Shown piece after piece: positions 1-9,287 of a stretch of 64,000 nucleotides of DNA. The stretch is from positions 124,001 to 188,000 of the forward strand of contig NZ_BMYK01000002.1 of assembly GCF_014652235.1 (NCBI RefSeq), given 5' to 3'. A program made the position numbers and the translations under genes. The notes under the pieces were generated by a model that made no database searches, had not been told where the DNA came from, and was given only the letters and a program-made list of their open reading frames with translations. The DNA is from Pseudorhodoferax aquiterrae. GTDB lineage: Bacteria > Pseudomonadota > Gammaproteobacteria > Burkholderiales > Burkholderiaceae_C. How positions within the stretch are numbered: the stretch's first letter is position 1; every line of letters starts with the position of its first letter.

Positions 1-1185
1 ATGGCTCCACCCTCACCCACCGCGCTGGTGCTTACCGGTGGCGGCGCCCGGGCCGCCTACCAGGTCGGCGTGCTGCAGGCCCTGGCGCAGCTGCGGCAGG
101 GCAGCGCACAGGCCGCCGCGGGCAATCCCTTCCCCATCATCGTCGGCACCTCGGCCGGCGCCATCAACGCCGCGGCGCTGGCCTGCGGCACCGACGACTT
201 CGACGCGGCCGTGGCCGCCATCGCCGAGGTCTGGGCGCATTTCAGGACTGAACAGGTCTACCGCGCCGATGCGCTGGATCTGCTGGACACGCCGGGCCGC
301 GCGCGCATGCTCTGGGGCGTGGCCCGGCTGCTGGCGCGCTGGCGCCAGGCCCAACCGCACAGCCTGCTCGACAACCGGCCGCTGGCCGAACTGCTGCAGC
401 GCCTGGTGCCGCTGGACCGGCTGCCCGCGCTGCTGCAGGCCGGCCATCTGCAGGCGCTGGCCGTCACCGCGTCGAGCTACAGCGCCGGCGACCATTGCAC
501 CTTCTACCAATCGGCGGTGCCCATGGAGCCCTGGATGCGCTCGCAGCGCCGCGCCGTGCCCGGGCCGATCGCGCACGCCCACCTGCTGGCCTCCTCGGCC
601 ATCCCCTTCGTGTTCCCGGCGACCGCGATCGGCACCGAAGAGGCGGCGGAGTACTTCGGCGACGGCTCGATGCGCCAGGCCGCGCCGCTTTCGCCCGCGA
701 TCCACCTGGGCGCCGCGCGCATCCTGGCCGTCGGCGCGGGCCGGCTGCAGGAACCGCGCGGCAGCAGCCCCACGCTGCACACCGGCCGGCCCACGGCGGC
801 GCAGATCGCCGGCCACGCGCTGTCGAGCATCTTCCTGGACGCGCTGGGCGTGGACGTGGAACGGCTGCAGCGCATCAACCAGACGCTGGCCCTGGTGCCG
901 CCCGACGCGCGCGAGCGCACGGCGCTGCGGCCCGTGGAACTGCTCTTGATCGCGCCCTCGCAGCGGCTGGACGCCATCGCCGCGCGCCATGCGCAGGCGC
1001 TGCCGGGCGTGGTGCGCCGGCTGTTCGCGGCCGGCGGCCCGCCTGTGCGCGCGGCCACGCAGTCTGCGGCGTTTGCGAGCTACCTGCTGTTCGACGCCGG
1101 CTTCACGGGCGAGCTCATGGCGCTGGGCCGCGCCGACACGCTGGCGCAAGCCGCGCAGGTGCGCGCATTCCTGGGCTGGGACTGA
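1..1185 (+). CDS. Patatin-like phospholipase, cytosolic
   Basis: Encodes 394 residues of a patatin-type serine lipase/acyl hydrolase that would cleave acyl esters of phospholipids with a Ser-Asp dyad. The glycine-rich oxyanion loop GGGARAAY lies at residues 13-20, the nucleophile elbow GTSAG at 49-53 (Ser51), and the partner aspartate in the DG pair at about 221-222. There is no signal peptide or membrane segment, so a cytosolic location is inferred. The ATG is the first base of the window, so the ribosome binding site and any longer N-terminus cannot be seen. The protein is complete for this family. It converges with the gamma-glutamyltransferase gene, with one base between the stops. Confidence 0.85.
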   Translation: MAPPSPTALVLTGGGARAAYQVGVLQALAQLRQGSAQAAAGNPFPIIVGTSAGAINAAALACGTDDFDAAVAAIAEVWAHFRTEQVYRADALDLLDTPGRARMLWGVARLLARWRQAQPHSLLDNRPLAELLQRLVPLDRLPALLQAGHLQALAVTASSYSAGDHCTFYQSAVPMEPWMRSQRRAVPGPIAHAHLLASSAIPFVFPATAIGTEEAAEYFGDGSMRQAAPLSPAIHLGAARILAVGAGRLQEPRGSSPTLHTGRPTAAQIAGHALSSIFLDALGVDVERLQRINQTLALVPPDARERTALRPVELLLIAPSQRLDAIAARHAQALPGVVRRLFAAGGPPVRAATQSAAFASYLLFDAGFTGELMALGRADTLAQAAQVRAFLGWD

Positions 1186-1186
1186 C

Positions 1187-2914
1187 TCAGTAGCCCGCCG
1201 CCAGGCCGGTGTTGCGGCGCGGATCGTTGGCGCCGAAGTAGCGCTTGCCGGGCACGGGCTTGGCGTCCAGCGCGGGCGCGCCGACCAGGATCACGGCCAG
1301 GTGGTTGGCCGGCTGGGGCCCTGCGAACTGGTGGCCCCAGCCTTCCAGGATACGGCGCGTGTCGGGCGAGAGCATGCGCGCTTCCACGTTGGTGGGCGCG
1401 GGCAGCCACTGCTGGTGGAAGCGCGGCGCGTCCACCGCCTCCTGCACCGTCATGCCGTAGTCCAGCACGTTGAGGATGGTGTGCAGCACGGCCGTGATGA
1501 TGCGGCTGCCGCCCGGCGTGCCGACCACCATGAGCGGCTGGCCGTCCTTGCCCGTCACGATGGTCGGGCTCATCGACGACAGCGGCCGCTTGCCGGGCGC
1601 GATCGCATTGGCCTCGCCCTGCACCAGGCCGTACAGGTTGGGCACGCCGACCTTGACCGTGAAGTCGTCCATCTCGTTGTTGAGCAACACGCCGGTGCCG
1701 GCGGCCGTGACCTTGGCGCCGAACCAGTCGTTCAGCGTGTAGGTGACCGAGACCGCGTTGCCCCACTTGTCGGTGATCGAGTAGTGCGTGGTGTTGCTGC
1801 CCTCGTGCGGCGCCACGCCGGGCTTGAGCGCACGGCTGTCGGCCGCCTTGTCGGGCGCGATGCTGGCGCGGATGCGCGCCGCATAGTCCTTGGACAGCAG
1901 CCGCTCGAGCGGGTTCTTGACGAAGTCCGGATCGCCCAGGTAGCTGTTGCGGTCCACGTAGGCATGGCGCATGGCCTCGATCTGGTAGTGCACGCCCTGG
2001 GCCGCGCCCCAGCCCAGGTCCTTGAGCGGGTAGCCTTCCAGGATGTTGAGGATCTCGCAGATCACCACGCCGCCCGAGCTCGGCGGCGGCGCCGAGACGA
2101 TGCCGTAGCCGCGGTAGCTGCACTCCACGGGCTTGAGCTCGCGCGTCCTGTACTGGTCCAGGTCGGCCTGCGTGATGATGCCCTTGCCCGCCTGGCTGGA
2201 AGCCACGATGGCCGCGCCCACCGGGCCCTTGTAGAAGCCGTCCGTGCCGCGCTCGCTGATGGCCTGCAGCGTGGCGGCCAGGTCGCGCTGCACCAGCCGC
2301 TGCCCGGCCTGGAAGGGCTCGCCGCGGTTCAGGAAGATCTCGGCCGTGGGCGCATCGCGCCGGAAGTCCGTGGTGGCCGTGGCCAGCAGGTCGATGTCGC
2401 CCTGCTCCAGCACGAAGCCTTCGCGCGCGAGCTTGATGGACGGTGCGATCAGCGTGGCGCGCTGCTGCGTGCCGTACTTCTCGCGCGCGTACTCCAGGCC
2501 CGAGACCGAGCCGGGCACGCCCACGGCCAGGTGGCCCAGCGTGCTCGCGCCTTTGATCACGTTGCCGTCCTTGTCCAGGTACATGTTGGCCGTGGCGGCC
2601 AGCGGCGCCTTCTCGCGGAAGTCGAGGAAGGTGCTGCGGCCGTCGGCCAGCCGGATGGTCATGAAGCCACCGCCGCCCAGGTTGCCGGCGGCCGGATAGA
2701 CCACGGCCAGCGCATAGCCCACGGCCACGGCGGCATCGATGGCGTTGCCACCGTCCTTGAGCACGTCCACGCCCACGCGCGTGGCCAGGTGCTGGGCCGA
2801 GACGACCATGCCGTTCTCGGCCGCGACCGGCGTGGGCGAGGCGGCCAGCGCGGCACTGGTGCAGACGGCCGCGCAGCCAGCGGCGCAGACGCTAAGGGAA
2901 AGGGTCCAACGCAT
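1187..2914 (-). CDS. ggt: Gamma-glutamyltransferase
   Basis: Encodes 575 residues of a gamma-glutamyltranspeptidase, which hydrolyses or transpeptidates glutathione and other gamma-glutamyl compounds in the periplasm. A Sec signal with an AALAA end covers about residues 1-25. As usual for this N-terminal nucleophile family, the proenzyme should self-cleave before the first Thr of SNTTHYS (about Thr375), giving large and small subunits. The GGGGF loop near 80-84 and the GTPGGSR segment of the small subunit are also present. Length matches family members. It is a single gene, with 99 bases between its start and the end of the next gene upstream. Confidence 0.93.
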   Translation of the reverse strand: MRWTLSLSVCAAGCAAVCTSAALAASPTPVAAENGMVVSAQHLATRVGVDVLKDGGNAIDAAVAVGYALAVVYPAAGNLGGGGFMTIRLADGRSTFLDFREKAPLAATANMYLDKDGNVIKGASTLGHLAVGVPGSVSGLEYAREKYGTQQRATLIAPSIKLAREGFVLEQGDIDLLATATTDFRRDAPTAEIFLNRGEPFQAGQRLVQRDLAATLQAISERGTDGFYKGPVGAAIVASSQAGKGIITQADLDQYRTRELKPVECSYRGYGIVSAPPPSSGGVVICEILNILEGYPLKDLGWGAAQGVHYQIEAMRHAYVDRNSYLGDPDFVKNPLERLLSKDYAARIRASIAPDKAADSRALKPGVAPHEGSNTTHYSITDKWGNAVSVTYTLNDWFGAKVTAAGTGVLLNNEMDDFTVKVGVPNLYGLVQGEANAIAPGKRPLSSMSPTIVTGKDGQPLMVVGTPGGSRIITAVLHTILNVLDYGMTVQEAVDAPRFHQQWLPAPTNVEARMLSPDTRRILEGWGHQFAGPQPANHLAVILVGAPALDAKPVPGKRYFGANDPRRNTGLAAGY

Positions 2915-3013
2915 CGAAAGTCTCCTGTTGTTTGCATACGGTGCGGGACCGTGATTCTGCTGCGCTTTCGCGTGTGCAAGGGCGCGCTCGACAGGAGTTA
3001 CATCTGATGGACC

Positions 3014-3673
3014 TCAGGCCTCGGGCGTGATCCCCAACTCGGTACAGAGCCGCGCCACGGTGGCCTTGAGCGCGGCCACCTCGCCTTCGAGCCGCTGCAC
3101 CTGCGCACGCAGGGCCGGCACCTCGCCGGCCGGATCGGCTGCCGCCGGCGACTCCAAGGCGGCGGCCGCCTCGGGCGCGTCGCCCGACAGCAGATGCATC
3201 CAGCGGTTCTCGCGCGCGCCCGGCAACCGGGCCAGCCGCGCCACGAGGGCACCGGCCGGCCGCTCGGCCAGTTCCTCGAGGAAGGCCTCGACCGAGGAGA
3301 TGTCGGCGAAGTTGTGCATGCGGTCGCTCGCGATGCGCAGTTCGCCGGCCGTCTGCGGCCCGCGCAACAACAGCACCGCGAGCAAGGCCTGGGACTGCGA
3401 GGGGATGCGCAGCACGCCATCGGCGTTGTGGGCGTAGCGCATCGCGCGGCCGCCGCTGGTCTCGTTGACGAGGGCCATGCCGCGCAGCGTGGCCAGCGCG
3501 TCCTGCACCTGGGCCTCGGTCAGCTCCATGACCGGGTGGCGGCTGGTCTTCTGGTTGCAGCCGGCCACCAGGCTGTTCAGCGTGAGCGGGTAGGTGTCGG
3601 GCACGGTGCGCTGCTTTTCGATCAGCACGCCCAGCACGCGCGCCTCGGCCAGCGAGAGGATGGGCACGCTCAT
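3014..3673 (-). CDS. yceH: YceH family protein (DUF480)
   Basis: Encodes 219 residues of the YceH/DUF480 family, made of two winged-helix domains; the molecular role is not established. The family N-terminus is clear (LSLAEARVLGVLIEKQ, then a segment containing CNQKTSRHP). The C-terminal 30 or so residues form a short coiled coil (VQRLEGEVAALKATVARL), as in other members. The start is fixed by an ATGA overlap with the stop of the upstream isocitrate dehydrogenase-like gene, so the two are probably translationally coupled. The open frame continues far upstream, but that part has no family similarity and overlaps the dehydrogenase. Confidence 0.88.
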   Translation of the reverse strand: MSVPILSLAEARVLGVLIEKQRTVPDTYPLTLNSLVAGCNQKTSRHPVMELTEAQVQDALATLRGMALVNETSGGRAMRYAHNADGVLRIPSQSQALLAVLLLRGPQTAGELRIASDRMHNFADISSVEAFLEELAERPAGALVARLARLPGARENRWMHLLSGDAPEAAAALESPAAADPAGEVPALRAQVQRLEGEVAALKATVARLCTELGITPEA

Positions 3674-4704
3674 GCGGAGGCCTTGATCCTGGCGATGAGT
3701 GCCTGCGTGAACTGTGCCGTGCCGGCCTGGCCGCCCAGGTCGCCGGTGCGCACCTGGTCGACGTTGAGGGTCGCGTCGATGGCCTCGCGCAGCCTGCGTG
3801 CCAGGTCGGGCAACTGCACATGCTCCAGCATCAGCGCCGCCGCCAGCATGATGGCCACCGGGTTCGCGATGCCCTTGCCCGCGATGTCGGGCGCCGAGCC
3901 GTGCACGGCCTCGAAGATCGCCGCGTCCTTGCCGATGTTGGCGCCGGGCGCCATGCCCAGGCCGCCGACCAGGCCGGCCACCAGGTCCGACAGGATGTCG
4001 CCGAACAGGTTGGTCGTGACCAGCATGTCGAACTGCCAGGGGTTCAGCACCAGCTTCATCGCGCAGGCGTCGACGATCACGGTTTCCAGCTGGAACTTGC
4101 CCTGGTAGCGCTCTGCATAGAGCCGCTCGCCGGTCTCCAGGAAGATGCCGGTCAGCGCCTTCATGATGTTGGCCTTGTGCACCAGCGTGACCTTCTTGCG
4201 GCCGGTGGCCACCGCTGTGTCGAACGCATATTCGAGGATGCGCCGGCTGCCGGCCCGCGTGTTGATGCCCGTGGCCATGGCCACGGCGTGCGGGTCGTCG
4301 TCGATCTGCACGTAGTGCTCGTGGCCGATGTACAGGCCTTCGAGGTTCTCGCGCACCACCAGCAGGTCGATCTTGTCGAAGCGCCCTCCGGGGATGAGCG
4401 TGCGCGCCGGGCGCAGGTTGGCATAGAGCTGGAACTCCTCGCGCAGCCGCACGTTGGACGAGCGGTAGCCGCCGCCCGAGGGCGTCTCCAGCGGCCCCTT
4501 GAGCGCCAGCCGCGTGCGGCGGATGCTGTCCAGCGTGGCCTGGGGCAGCGGGTCGCCTGCGGCCTGCACACCGCCCAGGCCGGCGATCTGGCGGTCCCAG
4601 GCAAAGGGTGCGCCCAGCGCGTCGAGCGCGGCGACGGTGGCCTCGACGATCTCGGGGCCGATGCCGTCGCCGGGGATCAGGGTGGCGGGGATGGTTGTGC
4701 TCAT
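3670..4704 (-). CDS. Isocitrate/isopropylmalate dehydrogenase family protein, probably NAD-dependent isocitrate dehydrogenase
   Basis: Encodes 344 residues of the beta-decarboxylating dehydrogenase family, which oxidises and decarboxylates a 2-hydroxy acid such as isocitrate with NAD(P). The N-terminus has IPGDGIGPEI. The substrate loop PSGGGYRSSN followed by QLYANLRPAR resembles NAD-dependent isocitrate dehydrogenases more than LeuB. The metal-binding aspartates lie in LFGDILSDL, and the GSAPDIAGK element is near the C-terminus. The ATG has an AGGAG ribosome binding site about nine bases upstream. It overlaps yceH by four bases and is divergent from rhlE. Isopropylmalate or homoisocitrate activity cannot be excluded from sequence alone. 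Confidence 0.85.
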   Translation of the reverse strand: MSTTIPATLIPGDGIGPEIVEATVAALDALGAPFAWDRQIAGLGGVQAAGDPLPQATLDSIRRTRLALKGPLETPSGGGYRSSNVRLREEFQLYANLRPARTLIPGGRFDKIDLLVVRENLEGLYIGHEHYVQIDDDPHAVAMATGINTRAGSRRILEYAFDTAVATGRKKVTLVHKANIMKALTGIFLETGERLYAERYQGKFQLETVIVDACAMKLVLNPWQFDMLVTTNLFGDILSDLVAGLVGGLGMAPGANIGKDAAIFEAVHGSAPDIAGKGIANPVAIMLAAALMLEHVQLPDLARRLREAIDATLNVDQVRTGDLGGQAGTAQFTQALIARIKASA

Positions 4705-4836
4705 GGTGGCGCTCCTGTGGCGTCGTGGAACTTGCGCGGCAGCATACCCGGCGCTGGTGCCGCTGCCGCAAGTCCGCAACCGACGCGGGGCCGTCCACGT
4801 ACACTGCCGCGCCGGCCCCCGCCTCCCCACCCCCGC
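4705..4836. promoter_or_regulatory. Divergent intergenic region between the isocitrate dehydrogenase-like gene and rhlE
   Basis: These 132 bases separate two divergent genes, so they should hold a promoter for each direction. The dehydrogenase ribosome binding site lies at its left end. No clear -35/-10 pair or operator was recognised. Confidence 0.4.
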
Positions 4837-6105
4837 ATGAACGAATCCGATCCGGCCCTGCCGTTTTCCGCCCTGGGCCTCGTGCCCGCGCTGGCGCAGG
4901 CCGCGGCCACCCAGGGCTACGCCCAGCCCACGCCCGTGCAGGCGGCCGCCATTCCGCTGCTGTTGCAGGGCCGTGACCTGCGCGCCAGCGCACCCACCGG
5001 CTCGGGCAAGACCGCCGCCTTCGTGCTGCCGCTGCTGCAGGCCTGGATGCAGACACCGCGCCAGCAGCCGCGCCGCCTGCACACGCTGGTGCTGGTGCCC
5101 ACGCGCGAACTAGCCACCCAGGTGGCCGAACAGGTGCAGGCCCTGGCGGCCGGGCTGCCCGAACCACCGCGCCTGGTGCGCGCCATCGGCGGTGTCTCCA
5201 TCAACCCGCAGATGCTGGCGCTGCGCGGCGGCGCCGACATCGTGGTCGCCACGCCGGGCCGCGCGCTCGACTTGGTCACGCGCCACGCGCTGCGCCCGGA
5301 CGGCCTGCGCGCGCTGGTGCTGGACGAGGCCGACCGGCTGCTCGACCTGGGCTTCGCCGACGAGCTGCAGCTGCTGCTGCGCCGCCTGCCCGCCGCGCGC
5401 CAGACGCTGCTGTTTTCCGCCACCTTCCCGCCGGCCGTGCAAGCGCTGGCCGACGGGCTGCTGCGCGCGCCGGCCCAGGTGGAAGCACCGGCGCAGCTGG
5501 CCGCCCTGCCCGACATCGCCCAGCGTGCCATCGTGGTCGACACCGGCCGGCGCACGCAGCTGCTGCGCCACCTGATCGCTGCGCACGGCTGGCCGCAGGT
5601 GCTGGTCTTCGTCGCCACCAAGCTGGCCTGCGAGACCGTGGCCGCCAAGCTGCGCAAAGCGGGCCTGGCGGCCGAGCCGCTGCACGGCCAGCTGAGCCAG
5701 GGCAAGCGCAGCCAGGTGCTGGCCGACTTCAAGGCCGCGCGCGTGCAGGTGATGGTGGCGACCGACCTGGCCGCGCGCGGCATCGACATCGCGCAGCTGC
5801 CGGCCGTCGTCAACTTCGATTTGGCGCGCTCGCCCACAGAACACGTGCATCGGATCGGCCGCACCGGCCGCGCCGGTGCCAGCGGCGTGGCGCTGAGCTT
5901 CGTGCCGGCCGCGGCCGAGGCGCATTTCCGGCTGATCGAGAAGCGCCAGGGCCTGGCCGTGCCGCGCGAGCAGGTGCCGGGCTTCGAGGCCACGGAAGCG
6001 GCACCGCCCGTGGTCTCCGATCCGCAGGGCGGCATCAAGGGCCGCCGGCCCAGCAAGAAGGACAAGCTGCGCGCGGCCGCTGCTGCCGCCGCGGCCAAGC
6101 CATGA
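4837..6105 (+). CDS. rhlE: DEAD-box ATP-dependent RNA helicase, RhlE-like
   Basis: Encodes 422 residues of a DEAD-box RNA helicase that unwinds short RNA duplexes in rRNA maturation or mRNA turnover. All core motifs are present: Q motif GYAQPTPVQ (27-35), Walker A APTGSGKT (52-59), DEAD (163-166), SAT (194-196), RGIDI and HRIGRTGR. The C-terminal tail is basic, Lys/Ala-rich and short, typical of the RhlE group. The ATG chosen begins the recognisable N-terminus (LPFSALGL); frame upstream of it lies in the intergenic region. The stop overlaps the start of the next small gene (ATGA). Confidence 0.9.
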   Translation: MNESDPALPFSALGLVPALAQAAATQGYAQPTPVQAAAIPLLLQGRDLRASAPTGSGKTAAFVLPLLQAWMQTPRQQPRRLHTLVLVPTRELATQVAEQVQALAAGLPEPPRLVRAIGGVSINPQMLALRGGADIVVATPGRALDLVTRHALRPDGLRALVLDEADRLLDLGFADELQLLLRRLPAARQTLLFSATFPPAVQALADGLLRAPAQVEAPAQLAALPDIAQRAIVVDTGRRTQLLRHLIAAHGWPQVLVFVATKLACETVAAKLRKAGLAAEPLHGQLSQGKRSQVLADFKAARVQVMVATDLAARGIDIAQLPAVVNFDLARSPTEHVHRIGRTGRAGASGVALSFVPAAAEAHFRLIEKRQGLAVPREQVPGFEATEAAPPVVSDPQGGIKGRRPSKKDKLRAAAAAAAAKP

Positions 6106-6416
6106 ACCTGCAGTTCCTGCTGTTCGAGCACAGCGAGGGCGGCGACGGCACCGGCCTGTTCGAAGCCATGGCCGCGGTGCGGCCCGCGCAGGCCGCTGCC
6201 GTGCAAGCCGAGATCGCCGCCGTGCTGGATTGGGCCCAGGCGCAGTTCGGCCCAGCGGCGCCCGTGGAAGACGGCGGCGACTGGCACGCCGAACTGCAAA
6301 GGAGCGAGGAACCCGATGGCAGCGGCGCACCGCGCCAGGTGTTCAGCCTGTCGCTGGCCGGATCGGCGGCGTTCTCCGCCGCCTTCGAGCAACATTTCGC
6401 GGATGCACTGGCCTGA
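6102..6416 (+). CDS. Hypothetical protein coupled to rhlE
   Basis: Encodes a 104-residue acidic protein that I do not recognise. It starts at an ATGA overlap with the helicase stop, which supports both the start and co-translation. The sequence looks like a small alpha/beta cytosolic protein: a first strand (NLQFLLFEH), a helical middle with several DWAQ/EIAAVL-type turns, and a closing strand (QVFSLSLAG). There is no signal peptide, cysteine cluster or membrane segment. A helicase accessory role would be inference from position only. Confidence 0.6.
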   Translation: MNLQFLLFEHSEGGDGTGLFEAMAAVRPAQAAAVQAEIAAVLDWAQAQFGPAAPVEDGGDWHAELQRSEEPDGSGAPRQVFSLSLAGSAAFSAAFEQHFADALA

Positions 6417-6567
6417 AGATCGCCGCCGCACCATGGCATCCGACCACGCCCCTGCCGAACAGCGGCTGACCGAACTGCCCGACTGCTTCTTCGCCAACGA
6501 CCCGCGGGGCCGAACCCCATCCGACAACACGCCGCGGCCTTGCGAGGCCACGGCATCCAGGACACCC

Positions 6568-6822
6568 ATGGCCGAACAGACCATCACCACCGCCACCTAC
6601 AAGCTCTACCCCTCGCCGCGCAACCGCGAGCGCACGCTGTTCGCGCATGAGGTCTTCGTGCCCTATCCCTACGCGCTGGTGGACCCGCCCAGCTACGACC
6701 CGCAGGGCCGCTGGACCCTGTTCGCCGCGCACCGGTTGACCGATGGCAAGAACGGCCAGCTCGTGACCTTCGAGCTGCAGGCCGACGCCGCGCGCTTCGA
6801 GGCGCGCTTCACGCCCGACTGA
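6568..6822 (+). CDS. Hypothetical small protein
   Basis: Encodes an 84-residue cytosolic protein of unknown function, with no signal or membrane segment. It opens TITTATYKLYPSPRNRERTLFAHEVFV and ends in a short helical tail. The ATG at 6568 is preceded by AGGA five bases away. A longer in-frame start at 6433 is possible but would add a low-complexity leader without a good ribosome binding site. The gene converges with the lipoprotein patatin, with three bases between the stops. Confidence 0.5.
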   Translation: MAEQTITTATYKLYPSPRNRERTLFAHEVFVPYPYALVDPPSYDPQGRWTLFAAHRLTDGKNGQLVTFELQADAARFEARFTPD

Positions 6823-6825
6823 TGC

Positions 6826-8298
6826 TCACTGCGCGGCGGCCTGCCCCATGGCGGCCGTGTTGACCTCGCGGATCTGCTGCTGCAGCTTGCGGAAGGCGGC
6901 CGATTCGCGCAGCAGCTTGCCGGCCTGGCTGCGCAGCCTGTCCACCGCCTCGTCGGGCAGCATGAAGCTGGTCGGCAGTTCCATGAAGTAGCGCCGCTCG
7001 GCCGGGTCGGCGATGGCGTCGAAGCTCACGTCGATGGCATCGAAGGTGATGCGCGGCACCTGCGCCTCGGCCTGCGCCTGCGTCATGCCCTCCAGGCGCT
7101 TTTGCGCGATCTGGTAGTCGCGCCGGTTGGCCCAGCGCTGGGCGATGTCCTTGAGCAGCTCCACCGACTCGTAGGAGAAATGGTCGATCGGCACGCTGGA
7201 CGATTGCAGCAGCTGCGCCACGAAGCCGGGCGGCGTGGGGCTGCGGTCCCAGTCGGTGCTGGGCGCCGAGCGCGAGTTCACGGCGATCACCACCACATGG
7301 CGCAACTGGTCAAAGTCCAGCTCCTTCTGGAAGTTCGGGCTGGCTTCCATCTGCTCGAAGGCCTCGATCATGCCGCGCAGGCCCAGGTTGTCGGAGACGC
7401 CGCCGTCCACCGTGTGGATGTAGGGCCGGGCCTGGCTGTCCTGTAGCTCGCGGATGTCGCGGTACCTCAGCAGCGCGCGGCCGGCCGGCCGGGCCGTGTT
7501 GTCGGCCCGCGCCACGTCCTGCACCCAGGCCGGCAACGGCGCATTGCAGTTGCCGCCGTAGTTGCGCCAGGTCACGGGCGAGAGCACCACCGGCACGGCC
7601 GAGGAGGTGGCGGCCGCACGCGCCAGCCGCACCCCGCCCAGGTCCGAGCACATCAGGTCGAAGTTGTCCTGCGAGAACTCGAAGCGCGCGCCCGTCGACA
7701 GGTCCGTGCCCGTGACCAGTGCCACGGGCGTGGCCAGGCGCTGCAGGTCGGCGAAGGTCGCGCCCTGGAACAGGATCTCGTCGTAGTAGTCGGCCGCCAG
7801 CTCCGAACGCCCGTAGGTGGCGCTGCCCAGTGCGCCCCAGTGGCGCGGGCTCAGCGCGCGCGAGATGAGCTCGCCCTGCACATCCCGCTTGAGGAAGCGT
7901 GGCTCGAACTCGGTGAACAGGCGCTCGCCGTACAGCGCATAGGCCAGCGCCGTGAAGCTGCCGCCCGAGACGCCGGCGATCAGGTCCACCTCGTCGAGGA
8001 AGCGGTGGGTCTGCCCCTCGACCACGATGGGCGTGCGGCGCAGTTCCTCCAGCACGCCATAGGAGAACGCCGCAGCCCGCGTGCCACCGCCCGAGAAGGC
8101 GAGCAGCACCAGCGCACGCGGGTTGTTCCCCGGCAATCTCCGCTTGAGCAAGGGCATCACGCTGTAGCCCTGGCTGGCCTGCGGCTGCGTCACGGGCGCG
8201 TTCACGGGCGCCATGGCCGTGCACGCGGCCAGCGCCAAGCTGCCGGCCGCCAGGCCCACCCGGCCCGCGAACCGTCCCAATCTGTCGAATCCCAGCAT
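6826..8298 (-). CDS. Patatin-like phospholipase, predicted lipoprotein
   Basis: Encodes 490 residues. The N-terminus is a lipoprotein signal with lipobox LAAC (Cys26), so the mature protein should be anchored to an envelope membrane. The patatin core follows: oxyanion loop SGGGTRAAAF (about 69-78), nucleophile elbow GVSGGS (Ser111) and a DGG with the partner Asp in HTVDGGVSDN. It is longer than the cytosolic patatin at the left edge and clearly a different subfamily. The ATG follows GGTGGAG directly; an in-frame GTG two codons upstream is an alternative start. It may act on envelope phospholipids, but the substrate is unknown. Confidence 0.85.
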   Translation of the reverse strand: MLGFDRLGRFAGRVGLAAGSLALAACTAMAPVNAPVTQPQASQGYSVMPLLKRRLPGNNPRALVLLAFSGGGTRAAAFSYGVLEELRRTPIVVEGQTHRFLDEVDLIAGVSGGSFTALAYALYGERLFTEFEPRFLKRDVQGELISRALSPRHWGALGSATYGRSELAADYYDEILFQGATFADLQRLATPVALVTGTDLSTGARFEFSQDNFDLMCSDLGGVRLARAAATSSAVPVVLSPVTWRNYGGNCNAPLPAWVQDVARADNTARPAGRALLRYRDIRELQDSQARPYIHTVDGGVSDNLGLRGMIEAFEQMEASPNFQKELDFDQLRHVVVIAVNSRSAPSTDWDRSPTPPGFVAQLLQSSSVPIDHFSYESVELLKDIAQRWANRRDYQIAQKRLEGMTQAQAEAQVPRITFDAIDVSFDAIADPAERRYFMELPTSFMLPDEAVDRLRSQAGKLLRESAAFRKLQQQIREVNTAAMGQAAAQ

Positions 8299-8366
8299 CT
8301 CCACCCCTCTTCTGCATACAAATCTTCCACACGGAAGACATGTCCGCAGAATACAGGACGGCGCGG

Positions 8367-9113
8367 CTACAGGCCGCCGGCCACCTTCAGCACGCTGCCC
8401 GTGACATAGGACGCCTTGTCCGACAGCAGCCAGACGATGGCCTCGGCGATTTCGGGCGCCTCGCCCGGGCGGCGCATGGGGATGCGCGCGGCCACGCGCT
8501 GTGGCCGGCCCGGTTCGCCGGCCGTGGCATGGATCTCGGTCAGCGTGGTGCCGGGCGACACCGCGTTCACGCGGATGCCCTCTTCGGCCAGTTCCTTGGC
8601 CAGGCCCACGGTGAAGGCCTCGACCGCGGCCTTGGACGCGGCATAGTGCACGTACTCGCCCGGCGCGCCCAGCGTGGCGGCGATCGACGAGACATTCACC
8701 ACCACGCCGCCCTGCCCGGCCGCGCACCAGCGCCGCACCGCCTGCTGGGTCAGCAGCATGGTGCCCAGCACGTTCACGTCCAGCACCTGCTGCAGGGTCG
8801 CGCGCGTGGCCTGCGCGAAGCCGCCCAGCGGCCCGGTGATGCCGGCGTTGTTGACCAGCCCGCGCAGCGGCGGCAGGGCCGGCGGCAGCCGGTCCAGCAA
8901 AGACTCGGCCACGTCCGGGTCGCCCACGTCGGCCTGCAGGCAATCGGCCTGCCCACCCGCGGCGCGGATCTGCGCGACCAGCGCCTCCGCCGCCGCCGGC
9001 TGCGTGGCGTAGGTGATGCACACGGCATGTCCGGACGCCGCGGCCAGCCTGGCCGTCGCTGCGCCGATGCCGCGGCTGCCGCCGGTGATGAGCACGGTGC
9101 CGGTCTCGTTCAT
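8367..9113 (-). CDS. Short-chain dehydrogenase/reductase
   Basis: Encodes 248 residues of a classical SDR oxidoreductase that interconverts an alcohol and a ketone with NAD(P). The cofactor loop GGSRGIG (11-17), the NNAG motif (88-91), the catalytic Ser at about 142-143, and Tyr157/Lys161 in YVHYAASK are all present. The C-terminus carries the usual SPG and dimer-forming segments. The basic residue right after the first glycines of the loop suggests NADP preference. AGGAG lies ten bases before the ATG. The substrate cannot be read from the sequence. Confidence 0.88.
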   Translation of the reverse strand: MNETGTVLITGGSRGIGAATARLAAASGHAVCITYATQPAAAEALVAQIRAAGGQADCLQADVGDPDVAESLLDRLPPALPPLRGLVNNAGITGPLGGFAQATRATLQQVLDVNVLGTMLLTQQAVRRWCAAGQGGVVVNVSSIAATLGAPGEYVHYAASKAAVEAFTVGLAKELAEEGIRVNAVSPGTTLTEIHATAGEPGRPQRVAARIPMRRPGEAPEIAEAIVWLLSDKASYVTGSVLKVAGGL

Positions 9114-9287
9114 GGAAATGCTCTCCTCTGCAAGGAATGGGAGGGGCCGCAGCGCCCGCTCCGTGGTGGCGACTCTAACCGCCGCCCCACCGCCCAGGCA
9201 TGCGCAAGCCGCATGGCTGCGGGCCTGCCTTTGCATGCCGCGCGCAGGCGCGGCGCCGCACACTGCAAGCGCACCCGGGAGAACGCC

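Noticed and set aside
9197-9239. GGCATGC/GCATGCC inverted repeat between the SDR and DUF2917 genes
   Set aside because: Short arms 29 bases apart in GC-rich DNA, with no nearby regulator gene to link them to.
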